A stretch of 64,000 nt of DNA. Origin: Neisseria perflava. Its GTDB lineage: Bacteria > Pseudomonadota > Gammaproteobacteria > Burkholderiales > Neisseriaceae. Positions 51,197 to 58,866 of this stretch are shown here, piece after piece. The DNA lies in contig NZ_JALJYC010000009.1 of NCBI RefSeq assembly GCF_024170405.1, positions 17,540 to 81,539 of the forward strand. Direction: 5' to 3'. How positions within the stretch are numbered: the stretch's first letter is position 1; each line of letters starts with the position of its first letter. The notes under the pieces were generated by a model. The model was not told the origin of the DNA and did not search any database. It worked only from the letters and a program-made list of their open reading frames with translations. Both the position numbers and the translations under genes were made by a program.

Positions 51197-51700
51197 TTAC
51201 ATATTGTGTTTTTGGCGTTTTTTCAGCTTGGTACGGATACGGCCTTGTTTCAACTGCGACAGGTGTTCGACAAATACAATGCCGTTGAGGTGGTCGATTT
51301 CGTGTTGGATGCAAATCGCCAGCAGGCCGTCGGCTTCAAGGGTGTATTTTTCGCCTTGTTCATTCAGCGCTTCTACTTTCACGCGCTCGGCGCGGGTCAC
51401 GGTGTCGTAAATGCCGGGCACGGACAAGCAGCCTTCTTCGTAGGTGGTTTCGCCATCTTTTTCCAAAATCACGGGATTGATAAACACGCGCGGCTCGCTT
51501 CGGTCTTCGGTCAAATCCATGACCACAATGCGCTCGTGCACGTCGATTTGCGTGGCGGCCAGTCCGATGCCGCGCGCTTCGTACATGGTTTCAAACATGT
51601 CTTTCACCAGCGTTTGAATGCGCTCGTCGATGTTTTCCACGAGCTTGGCAACGGTGTGCAGGCGCTCGTCGGGGTATTGCAGGATGTTTAGCAGTGCCAT
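51197..51700 (-). CDS. def: Peptide deformylase
   Basis: Def (167 residues) has all three family motifs: G-I-G-L-A-A-T-Q (44-51), E-G-C-L-S (89-93) and H-E-I-D-H (133-137), which supply the Cys/His/His metal ligands and the catalytic Glu. It removes the formyl group from nascent proteins. The ATG at 51700 (M-A-L-L-N-I-L-Q-Y-P) fits the family. The lysine-rich tail K-K-R-Q-K-H-N-M is slightly extended. It diverges from the LysM gene. Confidence 0.97.
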   Translation of the reverse strand: MALLNILQYPDERLHTVAKLVENIDERIQTLVKDMFETMYEARGIGLAATQIDVHERIVVMDLTEDRSEPRVFINPVILEKDGETTYEEGCLSVPGIYDTVTRAERVKVEALNEQGEKYTLEADGLLAICIQHEIDHLNGIVFVEHLSQLKQGRIRTKLKKRQKHNM

Positions 51701-51965
51701 TTTTAATCTCTCTTCATTCAGGTAAGGCCGTGCGGCAGCCGTTGGCGGCCGACGGTGTGTGTATTTCATACAGAATCCGCCGCCATCGCTATAATTCCTG
51801 TGATGACGGTAACATTCAATGATAAAATGTGATAGTTTGTTGATTTTAGTATAAGCTGGCCGGATACGCCCATTGTTATTTTTCAAGGCGCGATTGCCGC
51901 TGTACACTATCGCCTTATCTCTTTCAAATTTAAAGACAATCCGTATATTTTCAAGGGGAATGCTG

Positions 51966-53234
51966 ATGCAGCACCGTATTATAACCCTGCTTTGTCTGGC
52001 AGGCATGGCAATTTCCGCCCAAGTGCAGGCGGCGGCATTGAAAGTGCGCCCCGACGCGCCGCAGCGTTATGTGGTCAAACCGGGCGATACTTTGTGGGGC
52101 ATTGCGGGCAAATTTTTATACAGCCCGTGGCAATGGAGCCGCCTGTGGGGTGCCAACCGCAGCGAAATCCGCAATCCGCAGCTGATTTATCCGGGGCAGG
52201 TATTGGTATTGCGCTATGTCAACGGTCAGCCGCGTTTGGGTTTTGACGGCGCCAGCCACACTTCAGACGGCATTCCGGTCATCAAGCTGCGTCCGCGTGT
52301 ACGCGAAACTTCGGGCTACGGCATTCCCACCGTCAACGTGAATTTCTACCGCCTGTTTATGCAGCACCCGCAAATCATCCCGCGTGACGAAACCGCCAAT
52401 GCGCCGCGTTTAGTCGAAGGCCCTGACAGCCGCATGCTCTATACCCAGGGCAACCGCGTGTACGCCTACGGCATTACCGAGCCCGGCCGCTACCTGACCT
52501 ATCGCATCAATAAAAACATCGTCGATCCCGACAGCAAAAAATTCTTGGGTCAGGAAGTGGTGTTCAGCGGCATTGTCAGCACCCTGCCCTATACCGATAC
52601 CGCGCTGGAAAACCGTACCCAAGCTTCGGCCGAAGAGCTGAAAGACAACGAATACTACACGCGCAAAAACGCCCTGCTGCGCCTGCGCACCCAAGCGGCG
52701 CAGCCGATGGTGGTGGAAGACGCCGTTTCGGAAATTTTGAAAGACGACTACCTGCTGAAAATGCCGGAAGGTACCGACAGCTTCCAAATGATGCCGCATG
52801 CGCCGGCGCGGCCGGTGCAGGCCAAAGTGGTGTCGATTTTTGACGGCGTGAGCGAAGCCGGACAGTTCCAAACCATCACGCTGGACAAAGGCGAGGTGGA
52901 CGGCTTGGATAAAGGCACGGTATTGAGCCTGTACAAACGCGGCAAGGTCATTAAAGTCAATTATAAAAACAACCTCATCCGCAAGCCGAAAAACCGCGAC
53001 ACCGTCGAGCAGGTCTCCATCCCCGCCGAAGAAGTGGGATTGGCACTGGTGTACCGCACCAGCGAAAACCTCGCTTCCGCCATCATTCTCGAAAGCCTGA
53101 CCAACATCAACATCGGCGATACGGCTTCCGAACCCGGCCGCGATTTGGACAATATGGCCGACGAATCCACCCTGCCGCGTGAGAAGAAAGTGAAAGCGCA
53201 GGAAGCAGAAGTGGAAATTGATGTTACGCAGTAG
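51966..53234 (+). CDS. Secreted LysM domain protein
   Basis: This 422-residue protein has a signal peptide (M-Q-H-R-I-I-T-L-L-C-L-A-G-M-A-I-S-A-Q-V-Q-A) and one LysM domain (about residues 36-85, Y-V-V-K-P-G-D-T-L-W-G-I-A...I-Y-P-G-Q-V-L), which binds peptidoglycan. The rest is unrecognised, with a charged C-terminal tail. The ATG at 51966 has a GGGG ribosome site seven bases away; the ATG at 51960 is too close to it. In Neisseria such a LysM gene commonly lies beside def-fmt. A role at the cell wall is inferred. Confidence 0.9.
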   Translation: MQHRIITLLCLAGMAISAQVQAAALKVRPDAPQRYVVKPGDTLWGIAGKFLYSPWQWSRLWGANRSEIRNPQLIYPGQVLVLRYVNGQPRLGFDGASHTSDGIPVIKLRPRVRETSGYGIPTVNVNFYRLFMQHPQIIPRDETANAPRLVEGPDSRMLYTQGNRVYAYGITEPGRYLTYRINKNIVDPDSKKFLGQEVVFSGIVSTLPYTDTALENRTQASAEELKDNEYYTRKNALLRLRTQAAQPMVVEDAVSEILKDDYLLKMPEGTDSFQMMPHAPARPVQAKVVSIFDGVSEAGQFQTITLDKGEVDGLDKGTVLSLYKRGKVIKVNYKNNLIRKPKNRDTVEQVSIPAEEVGLALVYRTSENLASAIILESLTNINIGDTASEPGRDLDNMADESTLPREKKVKAQEAEVEIDVTQ

Positions 53235-53294
53235 GCGTGTGATTAGGCAATAAAAAGACGCTATCAAGATTGTGAATACAGGTTCTTAAATACC

Positions 53295-53328
53295 AAGGTC
53301 GTCTGAATATCAAATATTCAGACGGCCT
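53295..53328. terminator. Uptake-sequence hairpin between convergent genes
   Basis: An AGGTCGTCTGAATAT arm faces ATATTCAGACGGCCT, with a very short loop and one G-T pair, between the plus-strand LysM gene and the minus-strand membrane protein. It can act as a terminator in both directions. Confidence 0.82.
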
Positions 53329-53341
53329 TTTATCCATCCGC

Positions 53342-53767
53342 TTAATTCACCCGAAACGGCAGAAACGACACATCCATAATATAAGCCTTCGGATGATTCC
53401 AATCCACTTTTACCTTTACCGTTGCGCTCAAATACGGCTGCGGGTCGGTGGTCATCGGCGGGCTGACAAACTGCTGCATTTTGCCGCTTACCGGATTGGG
53501 CGCCACGGCAATGATTTCATATTTGTCGCCCTGCTGGTTGTGCGAACCCGTGTTCCAATGGCGCACTTCCTGCACCGCCGCCTGAATCTCCACTCCGTTG
53601 GCCTGCGCCTGCCTGCCGCCCTCGTATTTCGGCCACAGCACAAAATACGTCAGCGCCGCCACCACCAGCGCCATCACTGCGGTAAACGGATTGGGCGCAA
53701 CCAATGTCACCAGCAACAGCGCCAGCGCAACGGCCACGGCAATCACTATGGTAGTCAATGTCATCAT
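53342..53767 (-). CDS. Small membrane protein, unrecognised
   Basis: This 141-residue protein has two hydrophobic helices (about residues 5-23 and 28-46) followed by a soluble beta-rich domain of about 90 residues. It contains no cysteine or obvious motif. The general plan resembles DUF3592-type proteins, but I cannot confirm membership. Either of the first two ATGs could be used. It lies 48 bases after another two-helix protein, separated by an uptake-sequence pair, and may share its promoter. Confidence 0.65.
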   Translation of the reverse strand: MMTLTTIVIAVAVALALLLVTLVAPNPFTAVMALVVAALTYFVLWPKYEGGRQAQANGVEIQAAVQEVRHWNTGSHNQQGDKYEIIAVAPNPVSGKMQQFVSPPMTTDPQPYLSATVKVKVDWNHPKAYIMDVSFLPFRVN

Positions 53768-53787
53768 CGTTTTGATTTTCCTAAATT

Positions 53788-53813
53788 TTCAGACGGCATA
53801 GAGGCCGTCTGAA
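53788..53813. repeat. Uptake-sequence inverted pair
   Basis: A minus-strand ATGCCGTCTGAA and a plus-strand AGGCCGTCTGAA are only two bases apart, forming a tight hairpin immediately after the stop of the 219-residue membrane protein gene. Confidence 0.85.
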
Positions 53814-53815
53814 AA

Positions 53816-54475
53816 TTAATACAATAATTTCTTACGCAGTTTCGCTTCGCCTGCCGCCTGCCCCAAGGCATTGTTCAGCACGCTCAAGTCTAAGGCCGTT
53901 TCCGATATGCAGGGTTCGCCGAATACGTTTTCACACGTAATCTTCAACTTCAAAATACCGCCGAATTTCTGTTTCGGCAAAGCGGCGGACAAGGTGCGGA
54001 CATCGGTGAAAATCCCGCCGTAGGTTTCGCCGGCGGCCAATTTGTCCAAACCCTCACCAAATACCGGCAGCTGCGCCAAAGCATTGACCACTGCGACCAC
54101 CGCCGCCGTTTCAGACGGCGTGGACAATTCAAAACGCAATTTGTCCGCCGCACCCTTGCCGTAATTGTGTACCGCCAACACCAGCATTTCCGGCTTGTCC
54201 TCCACCGGCTGCACCGCCGCATGCAACACGGGATGTACCGCTTCCTGCTGAATCAGCTTCTCGCGCCGCAGCCATTCGCGCTTGCCGCGCACATTCGCCG
54301 CAGCCCACAAATACAGCAGCCACACCAGCGCCAACGCTGCAACGGCGGTGACAACAGGCGCAAGATTGGCCAAATAGTCCTGCGGATTAAACCACAGGCA
54401 GGCGGCAAGGAAGCCGGCGAAAAAAATCAAGATGTATAAAAAAGGGGCAAAGCGGCGTTGCAGGTTTGCGCTCAT
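53816..54475 (-). CDS. Two-helix membrane protein, unrecognised
   Basis: The 219-residue protein has two transmembrane helices (about residues 10-28 and 37-58) and a soluble domain of about 150 residues, probably cytoplasmic by the positive-inside rule (R-G-K-R-E-W-L-R-R after helix 2). The domain has alternating beta-type sequence and two cysteines (C-E-N-V-F-G-E-P-C). No family is recognised. It is probably cotranscribed with the following small membrane protein; upstream is a 640-base gap without genes. Confidence 0.65.
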   Translation of the reverse strand: MSANLQRRFAPFLYILIFFAGFLAACLWFNPQDYLANLAPVVTAVAALALVWLLYLWAAANVRGKREWLRREKLIQQEAVHPVLHAAVQPVEDKPEMLVLAVHNYGKGAADKLRFELSTPSETAAVVAVVNALAQLPVFGEGLDKLAAGETYGGIFTDVRTLSAALPKQKFGGILKLKITCENVFGEPCISETALDLSVLNNALGQAAGEAKLRKKLLY

Positions 54476-54536
54476 GGGGGTTCTTTCAAGGCGGCGGGTA
54501 GGAAAGCGGCGGCTTGGGCGGTATGTCGCCAGCCCA

Positions 54537-54566
54537 AGGCCGTCTGAAAACCTATTCAGACGGCCT
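54537..54566. terminator. Uptake-sequence inverted pair
   Basis: Two perfect AG-type uptake sequences are inverted with six bases between them. The pair lies at the left side of the non-coding region that separates the membrane-protein genes from pyrI. Confidence 0.8.
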
Positions 54567-54644
54567 TTATTTTAACAGATTATTTTGACGGCATTCTTGT
54601 GGTTTATGGTTATCGGTTGGGAACATACAAACCGTAAACAAACA

Positions 54645-55022
54645 TCAGGTGGCTGAGCGTAGTCGAAGCCTTGTCTAATAACGTGAACTCAGGATAAGCA
54701 TTTTAAATATATTTATTATTTTCAGAATGGTATGTATTTTCAGCAGACAGAAAATCGTCAGATTTTCGTCATTAGCTGCGCAGGCGGGAATCCAGACGTT
54801 TGAATTCCTGATGTCTTGAAAACATTTCAGAAATGTTTGGCTTCTGGATTCCCGCCTGCGCGGGGGTGGACTTACGCAGCTAATGACGAATCCTCGCGGA
54901 TTCTATCTGCCTAACCAAAATACGCTTCTGAAGCTCAAAAGATATTCTATTGGTTTATCCCGGACTCACGTTTAATACAACCGTCATGTTAAGCAAGGCT
55001 TCGACTACGCTCAGCCACCTGA
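54645..55022. mobile_element. Nested inverted-repeat element (MITE-like, non-coding)
   Basis: The 640-base gap at 54476-55114 holds no convincing ORF but contains this element. Outer arms of 29 bp are perfect (54645-54673 and 54994-55022) and continue imperfectly inward. Inner arms (54767-54796 and 54843-54888) contain CGTCATTAGCTGCG and the GCAGGCGGGAATCC type of dRS3-like sequence. A small hairpin lies in the centre. It resembles non-autonomous repeat elements of Neisseria; no target duplication was found by eye. Confidence 0.6.
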
Positions 55023-55065
55023 CTGTCTTTTACATTTACTCGAATGCATGACATCAAAACAAAAC

Positions 55066-55096
55066 AGGCCGTCTGAAAGATTCTTTCAGACGGCCT
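55066..55096. terminator. Terminator of pyrBI (uptake-sequence hairpin)
   Basis: A perfect 15-bp stem (55066-55080 with 55082-55096) made of two uptake sequences has a one-base centre. It lies 18 bases after the pyrI stop. Confidence 0.85.
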
Positions 55097-55114
55097 GCCG
55101 TCATTGCCGTACCC

Positions 55115-55573
55115 TTACGCTTCCGTCACCGAATCGCGCGAGAAGGTTTTTTCGCAGTAATGGCATTTCAGGCGCGTTTGGCCGTTGTGGGTTTTGACAT
55201 AAAAGCGGCTTTTCACCGGCTCGCCGTGGCTGGCGCAGTTGCTGTTGGGGCAGCGGAACACTTCGCTGATTTCGTCCGGCAGGGTCAGGTGGCGTTTGTC
55301 CACCACTTTGAAGTCCTCAATCACATTAACGGTCGCCTCCGGCGCAAACAGCGCCAAGCGGTTGCCCGCGTTTTCATCCAACTGCACGCCGGAGATTTTG
55401 ATGATGTCTTTGCTGCCGAAATTTTTGCTCGGCAGGTTGAAACCCACAGTCACGGCGTTACCGTAGTGCAGCAGCTTGAATTGGCGCAGAATCGCCAAGC
55501 CTTTGCCGGCGGGGATATGGTCGATAACCGTACCGTTTTCAATGGCTTCGACGCTGTATTGTTTCTTTTCCAT
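55115..55573 (-). CDS. pyrI: Aspartate carbamoyltransferase regulatory chain
   Basis: PyrI (152 residues) has the allosteric domain (starting M-E-K-K-Q-Y-S-V-E-A-I-E-N-G-T-V-I-D-H) and a C-terminal zinc domain with C-P-N-S-N-C and C-H-Y-C. It binds the catalytic trimers and mediates CTP/ATP control. The second ATG (55573) is preferred. It lies 10 bases after pyrB, so both chains are made from one message in the ATCase operon. Confidence 0.96.
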   Translation of the reverse strand: MEKKQYSVEAIENGTVIDHIPAGKGLAILRQFKLLHYGNAVTVGFNLPSKNFGSKDIIKISGVQLDENAGNRLALFAPEATVNVIEDFKVVDKRHLTLPDEISEVFRCPNSNCASHGEPVKSRFYVKTHNGQTRLKCHYCEKTFSRDSVTEA

Positions 55574-55583
55574 CACTCGCTCC

Positions 55584-56504
55584 TTATACTTCTTCGTTCA
55601 ACACCAGCGACAACATCGCCATACGCGCATACACGCCGTTGGTCGCCTGTTGGAAATAATAGGCGTGCGGCGTGGCATCGACATCGGGGTGGATTTCATC
55701 GACACGCGGCAGCGGGTGCAGAATGCGCATGTTGGCTTTGGCGTTTTGCAGCATAGACGCGTCGAGATTGAATTTGCCTTGGATTTTGGCAAACTCCTGC
55801 TCGTCAAAACGCTCGCGCTGCACGCGGGTCATGTAGAGGATGTCCGCCCATTCCGCCGCCGCTTCCAAGCTGTCGAAAATCTGCCAGGCGCAACCGGCTT
55901 CGTCCAGCTCTTCGGTGATGTATTCGGGCATAGCGAGGCTCGGCGGCGACACAAAGGCAAATTCGCAGCCCCAGCGTTTGAGCGCCTGCGCCAGCGAATG
56001 CACGGTGCGGCCGTATTTCAAATCGCCGCACATGGCGATTTTGAGGTTATTCAGACGGCCTTGCGTTTCCTGTATCGTCACCAAATCCAGCAGGGTTTGG
56101 CTAGGGTGTTGGTTGGTGCCGTCGCCCGCGTTCAATACCGGCACGGCGGAAAATTCGGCAGTAATCCGCGCCGCACCGTCTTTGGGGTGGCGTTGGATAA
56201 TCGCGTCGGTGTAGCTGGAAATAATGCGCGCAGTGTCGGCCAGCGTTTCGCCTTTTTTGGCACTGGTGTTGGCGCCGTCTGAAAAACCAAACACCTTGCC
56301 GCCCAAGCGTTGCACGGCGGTTTCAAACGACAGCCGCGTGCGCGTGGACGGCTCGAAAAAACACGAGCCGATGAGCTTGCCTTTGAGCAGGTCGTCGCGT
56401 GGGTCGGCTTTCAATTTCAGCGCAGTGTTCAGCAGCAGCTCGAGCTGTTCGGTGGACAAATCGGAGACGGAAATCACGTTTTGCTGGTAAAGCGGATTGG
56501 GCAT
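55584..56504 (-). CDS. pyrB: Aspartate carbamoyltransferase catalytic chain
   Basis: PyrB (306 residues) catalyses the first committed step of pyrimidine synthesis. The carbamoyl-phosphate loop S-T-R-T-R-L-S-F-E, the H-P-S-Q-T-L-L-D segment and the H-P-L-P-R-V-D-E-I motif are intact. The ATG at 56504 has an AGGA site six bases upstream; an in-frame ATG at 56522 directly follows the T tract of the attenuator. A leader ORF and a terminator-like hairpin precede the gene, suggesting UTP-sensitive control. Confidence 0.97.
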   Translation of the reverse strand: MPNPLYQQNVISVSDLSTEQLELLLNTALKLKADPRDDLLKGKLIGSCFFEPSTRTRLSFETAVQRLGGKVFGFSDGANTSAKKGETLADTARIISSYTDAIIQRHPKDGAARITAEFSAVPVLNAGDGTNQHPSQTLLDLVTIQETQGRLNNLKIAMCGDLKYGRTVHSLAQALKRWGCEFAFVSPPSLAMPEYITEELDEAGCAWQIFDSLEAAAEWADILYMTRVQRERFDEQEFAKIQGKFNLDASMLQNAKANMRILHPLPRVDEIHPDVDATPHAYYFQQATNGVYARMAMLSLVLNEEV

Positions 56505-56522
56505 GGGGCTTCCTTTTTCCAT

Positions 56523-56545
56523 AAAAAAAACCCGCAACGGGCGGG
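56523..56545 (-). terminator. Candidate pyrBI attenuator
   Basis: On the minus strand a CCCGC-loop-GCGGG stem (56531-56545) is followed by eight T (56523-56530), ending 18 bases before the pyrB start. This intrinsic terminator lies inside the pyrB leader, where it would block pyrB unless overridden. A second GC-rich hairpin (56570-56592) lies just upstream. Confidence 0.7.
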
Positions 56546-56549
56546 ACTC

Positions 56550-56624
56550 TCAGCTTGAAACAACAGCAGCCGCGCCGCTTTGTGCAGCGCGGGGGAAACG
56601 GCCGGAGAAGGTCGGGCGGTTCAT
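56550..56624 (-). CDS. Candidate pyrBI leader peptide (24 residues)
   Basis: A 24-codon frame starts M-N-R-P-T-F-S-G-R-F-P-R and ends A-A-A-V-V-S-S, with its TGA five bases before the attenuator stem. In E. coli, pyrBI attenuation depends on a ribosome translating such a leader close behind RNA polymerase that slows when UTP is low. The ribosome site is weak, and the peptide does not resemble E. coli PyrL. It is short enough to be chance, so the call rests on position. Confidence 0.4.
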   Translation of the reverse strand: MNRPTFSGRFPRAAQSGAAAVVSS

Positions 56625-56660
56625 GGTATTGCCGTTACAGGTAGATATTGCAGACGGGGA

Positions 56661-56669
56661 ATTATCGCA
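56661..56669 (-). promoter_or_regulatory. Candidate pyrB promoter (extended -10)
   Basis: On the minus strand TGC precedes GATAAT, an extended -10 element about 37 bases before the leader ORF. The -35 region overlaps an uptake sequence and has no good match. Confidence 0.45.
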
Positions 56670-56676
56670 TATTCGC

Positions 56677-56742
56677 AGGCCGTCTGAAAGTGGGCGGCAC
56701 AGGGAAAGGCCGTCTGAAAACCGGAGATTTTTCAGACGGCCT
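56677..56742. repeat. Three uptake sequences between pyrB and amtB
   Basis: AG-type copies lie at 56677-56688 (+), 56707-56718 (+) and 56731-56742 (-). The last two form a hairpin that is the probable terminator of glnK-amtB, 26 bases past the amtB stop. Confidence 0.85.
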
Positions 56743-56767
56743 GCGTTTCAATCAAACATTGTCTCTA

Positions 56768-58078
56768 CTATTCCACCCGTTCGCCGTGGATATTCAAGTC
56801 CAAGCCTTCGCACTCGGTGTCGCGATCCACGCGCAGGCCGCCGCACACCATACCCACCGCTTTCAAAATCACAAAGCTCATCACGCCGCTGTACACCACA
56901 GTCGTCAGCGCGTCTTTCACTTGGGTAAACAGTTGCGCACCGACGGTGGCGTCGCCGCCGAAAATCTGATTATCAAAAAACACGCCGGTCAACACCGCGC
57001 CGACAATGCCGCCAAAACCGTGGATACCAAACGCATCCAGCGAATCATCGTAACCCAGCTTGCGCTTGATGACGGCAACCGACAGATAGCAGGCGATGGC
57101 AGTCAGAATGCCGATGGCCACCGCGCCGCCGGTCGAAACGAATCCTGCCGCCGGGGTAATGCCGACCAAACCGGACACCGCGCCGGAAGCCAAACCCAAA
57201 GCAGAAGGCTTGTGCCCCGCCCATTTTTCGCACAACAGCCAGGTTATCGCGCCGAACGCGGTGGAAACCTGCGTTACCGCCATCGCCATCCCTGCCGCTG
57301 CGTTGGCCGCCAGCGCAGAACCGGCGTTAAAACCAAACCAGCCGAACCACAACATCGCCGCGCCAATCAGCGTCAGCGCCATATTGTGCGGCGGCATGGC
57401 CTCTTTGCCGTAGCCAACGCGGTGTCCCAACACCAATGCCGCCACCAGACCGGCAATCCCCGCGTTGATGTGCACGACCGTACCGCCCGCATAGTCCATC
57501 ACGCCGCCTTCGCTCATAAAACCGCCGCCCCACACCCAATGCGCCGTCGGCACATACACCAGCAAAAACCAAATGCCGGAAAACAACATCATGGCCGAAT
57601 ATTTCATGCGCTCGGCAAAAGCGCCAGTGATGATGGCGGTGGAAATGATGGCAAAAGTCATCTGAAACAGCATAAAGACGGTTTCGGGAACGGTGCCTGC
57701 GTTCGGCGAAACGGTAGCCAGCGCTTTGGCTGCGTCAATGCCCATGCCGTTTAAAAACACGCGGTCGAGGCCGCCGATAAAGGCATTGCCGGGCGTAAAA
57801 GCCAGCGAATAGCCGACCGCCACCCACAAAATGCTCACCAGCGCGGCAATGGAAAAGCTGTGCATCATGGTGGAGAGTAGGTTTTTCTTGCGCACCATGC
57901 CGCCGTAAAACAGCGCCAGCCCGGGCAGGGTCATAAACAATACCAGCGCCGCCGAAATCATCACCCACGCCGTATCGCCGGCATTAATTTCAGCATAGGG
58001 TTTCCACCAATCCAAGCCCTGCGCACCGGCCGCAGCGGGTAGCAAGGCGGTTAAAATCACGAATCCTGACGGTTTCAT
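56768..58078 (-). CDS. amtB: Ammonium transporter
   Basis: AmtB (436 residues) has a signal-peptide-like N-terminus (M-K-P-S-G-F-V-I-L-T-A-L-L-P-A-A-A-G-A) and about eleven transmembrane helices. Pore landmarks include D-Y-A-G-G-T-V-V-H-I-N with the first twin histidine and the later D-D-S-L-D-A-F-G-I-H-G-F-G-G with the second region. The ATG at 58078 is preferred over the longer frame. It lies 51 bases after glnK, whose product gates this channel. Confidence 0.95.
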   Translation of the reverse strand: MKPSGFVILTALLPAAAGAQGLDWWKPYAEINAGDTAWVMISAALVLFMTLPGLALFYGGMVRKKNLLSTMMHSFSIAALVSILWVAVGYSLAFTPGNAFIGGLDRVFLNGMGIDAAKALATVSPNAGTVPETVFMLFQMTFAIISTAIITGAFAERMKYSAMMLFSGIWFLLVYVPTAHWVWGGGFMSEGGVMDYAGGTVVHINAGIAGLVAALVLGHRVGYGKEAMPPHNMALTLIGAAMLWFGWFGFNAGSALAANAAAGMAMAVTQVSTAFGAITWLLCEKWAGHKPSALGLASGAVSGLVGITPAAGFVSTGGAVAIGILTAIACYLSVAVIKRKLGYDDSLDAFGIHGFGGIVGAVLTGVFFDNQIFGGDATVGAQLFTQVKDALTTVVYSGVMSFVILKAVGMVCGGLRVDRDTECEGLDLNIHGERVE

Positions 58079-58129
58079 TTTTGCTTCCTTTTCTTTTTTT
58101 GATGGGATAACAACATTCAAACGGTTTTT

Positions 58130-58468
58130 TCAGACGGCCTCGTTACCGGTTTCGCCGGTACGGATACGGATAACCTGCGCCACCGGTTCGACAAAAATTT
58201 TGCCGTCGCCGACTTTTCCGGTACGCGCGGTTTCAATAATGACCTCGACGATATGCTCGACCATCTCGTCTTCCGTCACAATTTCCACCTTGACCTTAGG
58301 CAGAAAATCCACCGCATATTCCGCGCCGCGATACACCTCGGTATGCCCTTTCTGGCGACCAAAACCCTTCACTTCACTGACCGTCATGCCGTGGATACCG
58401 ATTTGGCTGAGCGCCTCGCGTACATCGTCCAATTTGAACGGTTTAATCATGGCTGTAATTTTCTTCAT
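58130..58468 (-). CDS. glnK: Nitrogen regulatory protein P-II (GlnK type)
   Basis: This 112-residue P-II protein has the T-loop with uridylylation site Y51 (R-G-A-E-Y-A-V-D) and the C-terminal ATP-binding residues (R-I-R-T-G-E). P-II proteins sense 2-oxoglutarate and ATP/ADP; association with amtB marks it as GlnK. Its stop codon falls inside an uptake sequence (58129-58140), so it ends E-A-V. The upstream region has two copies of a 12-bp dyad that may be operators. Confidence 0.95.
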   Translation of the reverse strand: MKKITAMIKPFKLDDVREALSQIGIHGMTVSEVKGFGRQKGHTEVYRGAEYAVDFLPKVKVEIVTEDEMVEHIVEVIIETARTGKVGDGKIFVEPVAQVIRIRTGETGNEAV

Positions 58469-58484
58469 ATCCGACCTCTTTTAC

Positions 58485-58496
58485 ATTGTTGACAAT
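58485..58496. promoter_or_regulatory. Candidate operator 1 for glnK-amtB
   Basis: The dyad ATTGTTGACAAT (half-sites ATTGT and ACAAT) lies 16 bases upstream of the glnK start. An identical copy lies 57 bases further upstream. The TTGT-N2-ACAA core fits the kind of site bound by GntR-family regulators, though the actual protein is unknown. Confidence 0.5.
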
Positions 58497-58541
58497 TTAA
58501 CGTGTTCTAACATTACTAGATCACCCTACCTTGCACAATAT

Positions 58542-58553
58542 ATTGTTGACAAT
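58542..58553. promoter_or_regulatory. Candidate operator 2 for glnK-amtB
   Basis: This is the second identical ATTGTTGACAAT dyad, 57 bases from the first. It lies next to a possible glnK -35 (TTGTGC) that is followed by TAATGT at the -10 position, so the two dyads would bracket the promoter. The rest of the 398-base gap to 58866 shows only the GNAT promoter. Confidence 0.5.
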
Positions 58554-58807
58554 TTTACACTTTTTATCAAAATAATTTATCTTTACCCAACAACATATCC
58601 TTTGATTTCATTCAAACTAAAATAAAACGGGCTAAAACCCTGCTTGGCCAAAGTTGCTTTTTTCTACCGACTGCGGCACAGACGGTGTAGTCCGCCTACT
58701 GAAAAATATTTACCGCCGTCACCAATCCACTCTGAAACAAACCGACATAAAAAAGCAGCTTTTTCAATAAAAACTGTAATTTATTTGAAATTTTTTGCCG
58801 CAACCCT

Positions 58808-58837
58808 TTGAAGCGCACGGGGGGAGTCAGGTATAAT
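58808..58837 (+). promoter_or_regulatory. Promoter of the DUF3579-GNAT gene with a G6 spacer tract
   Basis: TTGAAG and a perfect TATAAT are 18 bases apart, 29 bases before the start codon. The spacer contains six consecutive G (58819-58824), so its length could change by slippage. Confidence 0.7.
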
Positions 58838-58866
58838 TTGCCCACTATTCTTTCCGGGAACATCCC

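Noticed and set aside
54476..55114. Possible CRISPR array or small RNA gene in the 640-base gap
   Set aside because: The repeats are inverted and nested, not regularly spaced direct repeats, and no cas genes are near. I found no promoter-terminator unit that would define an RNA gene.
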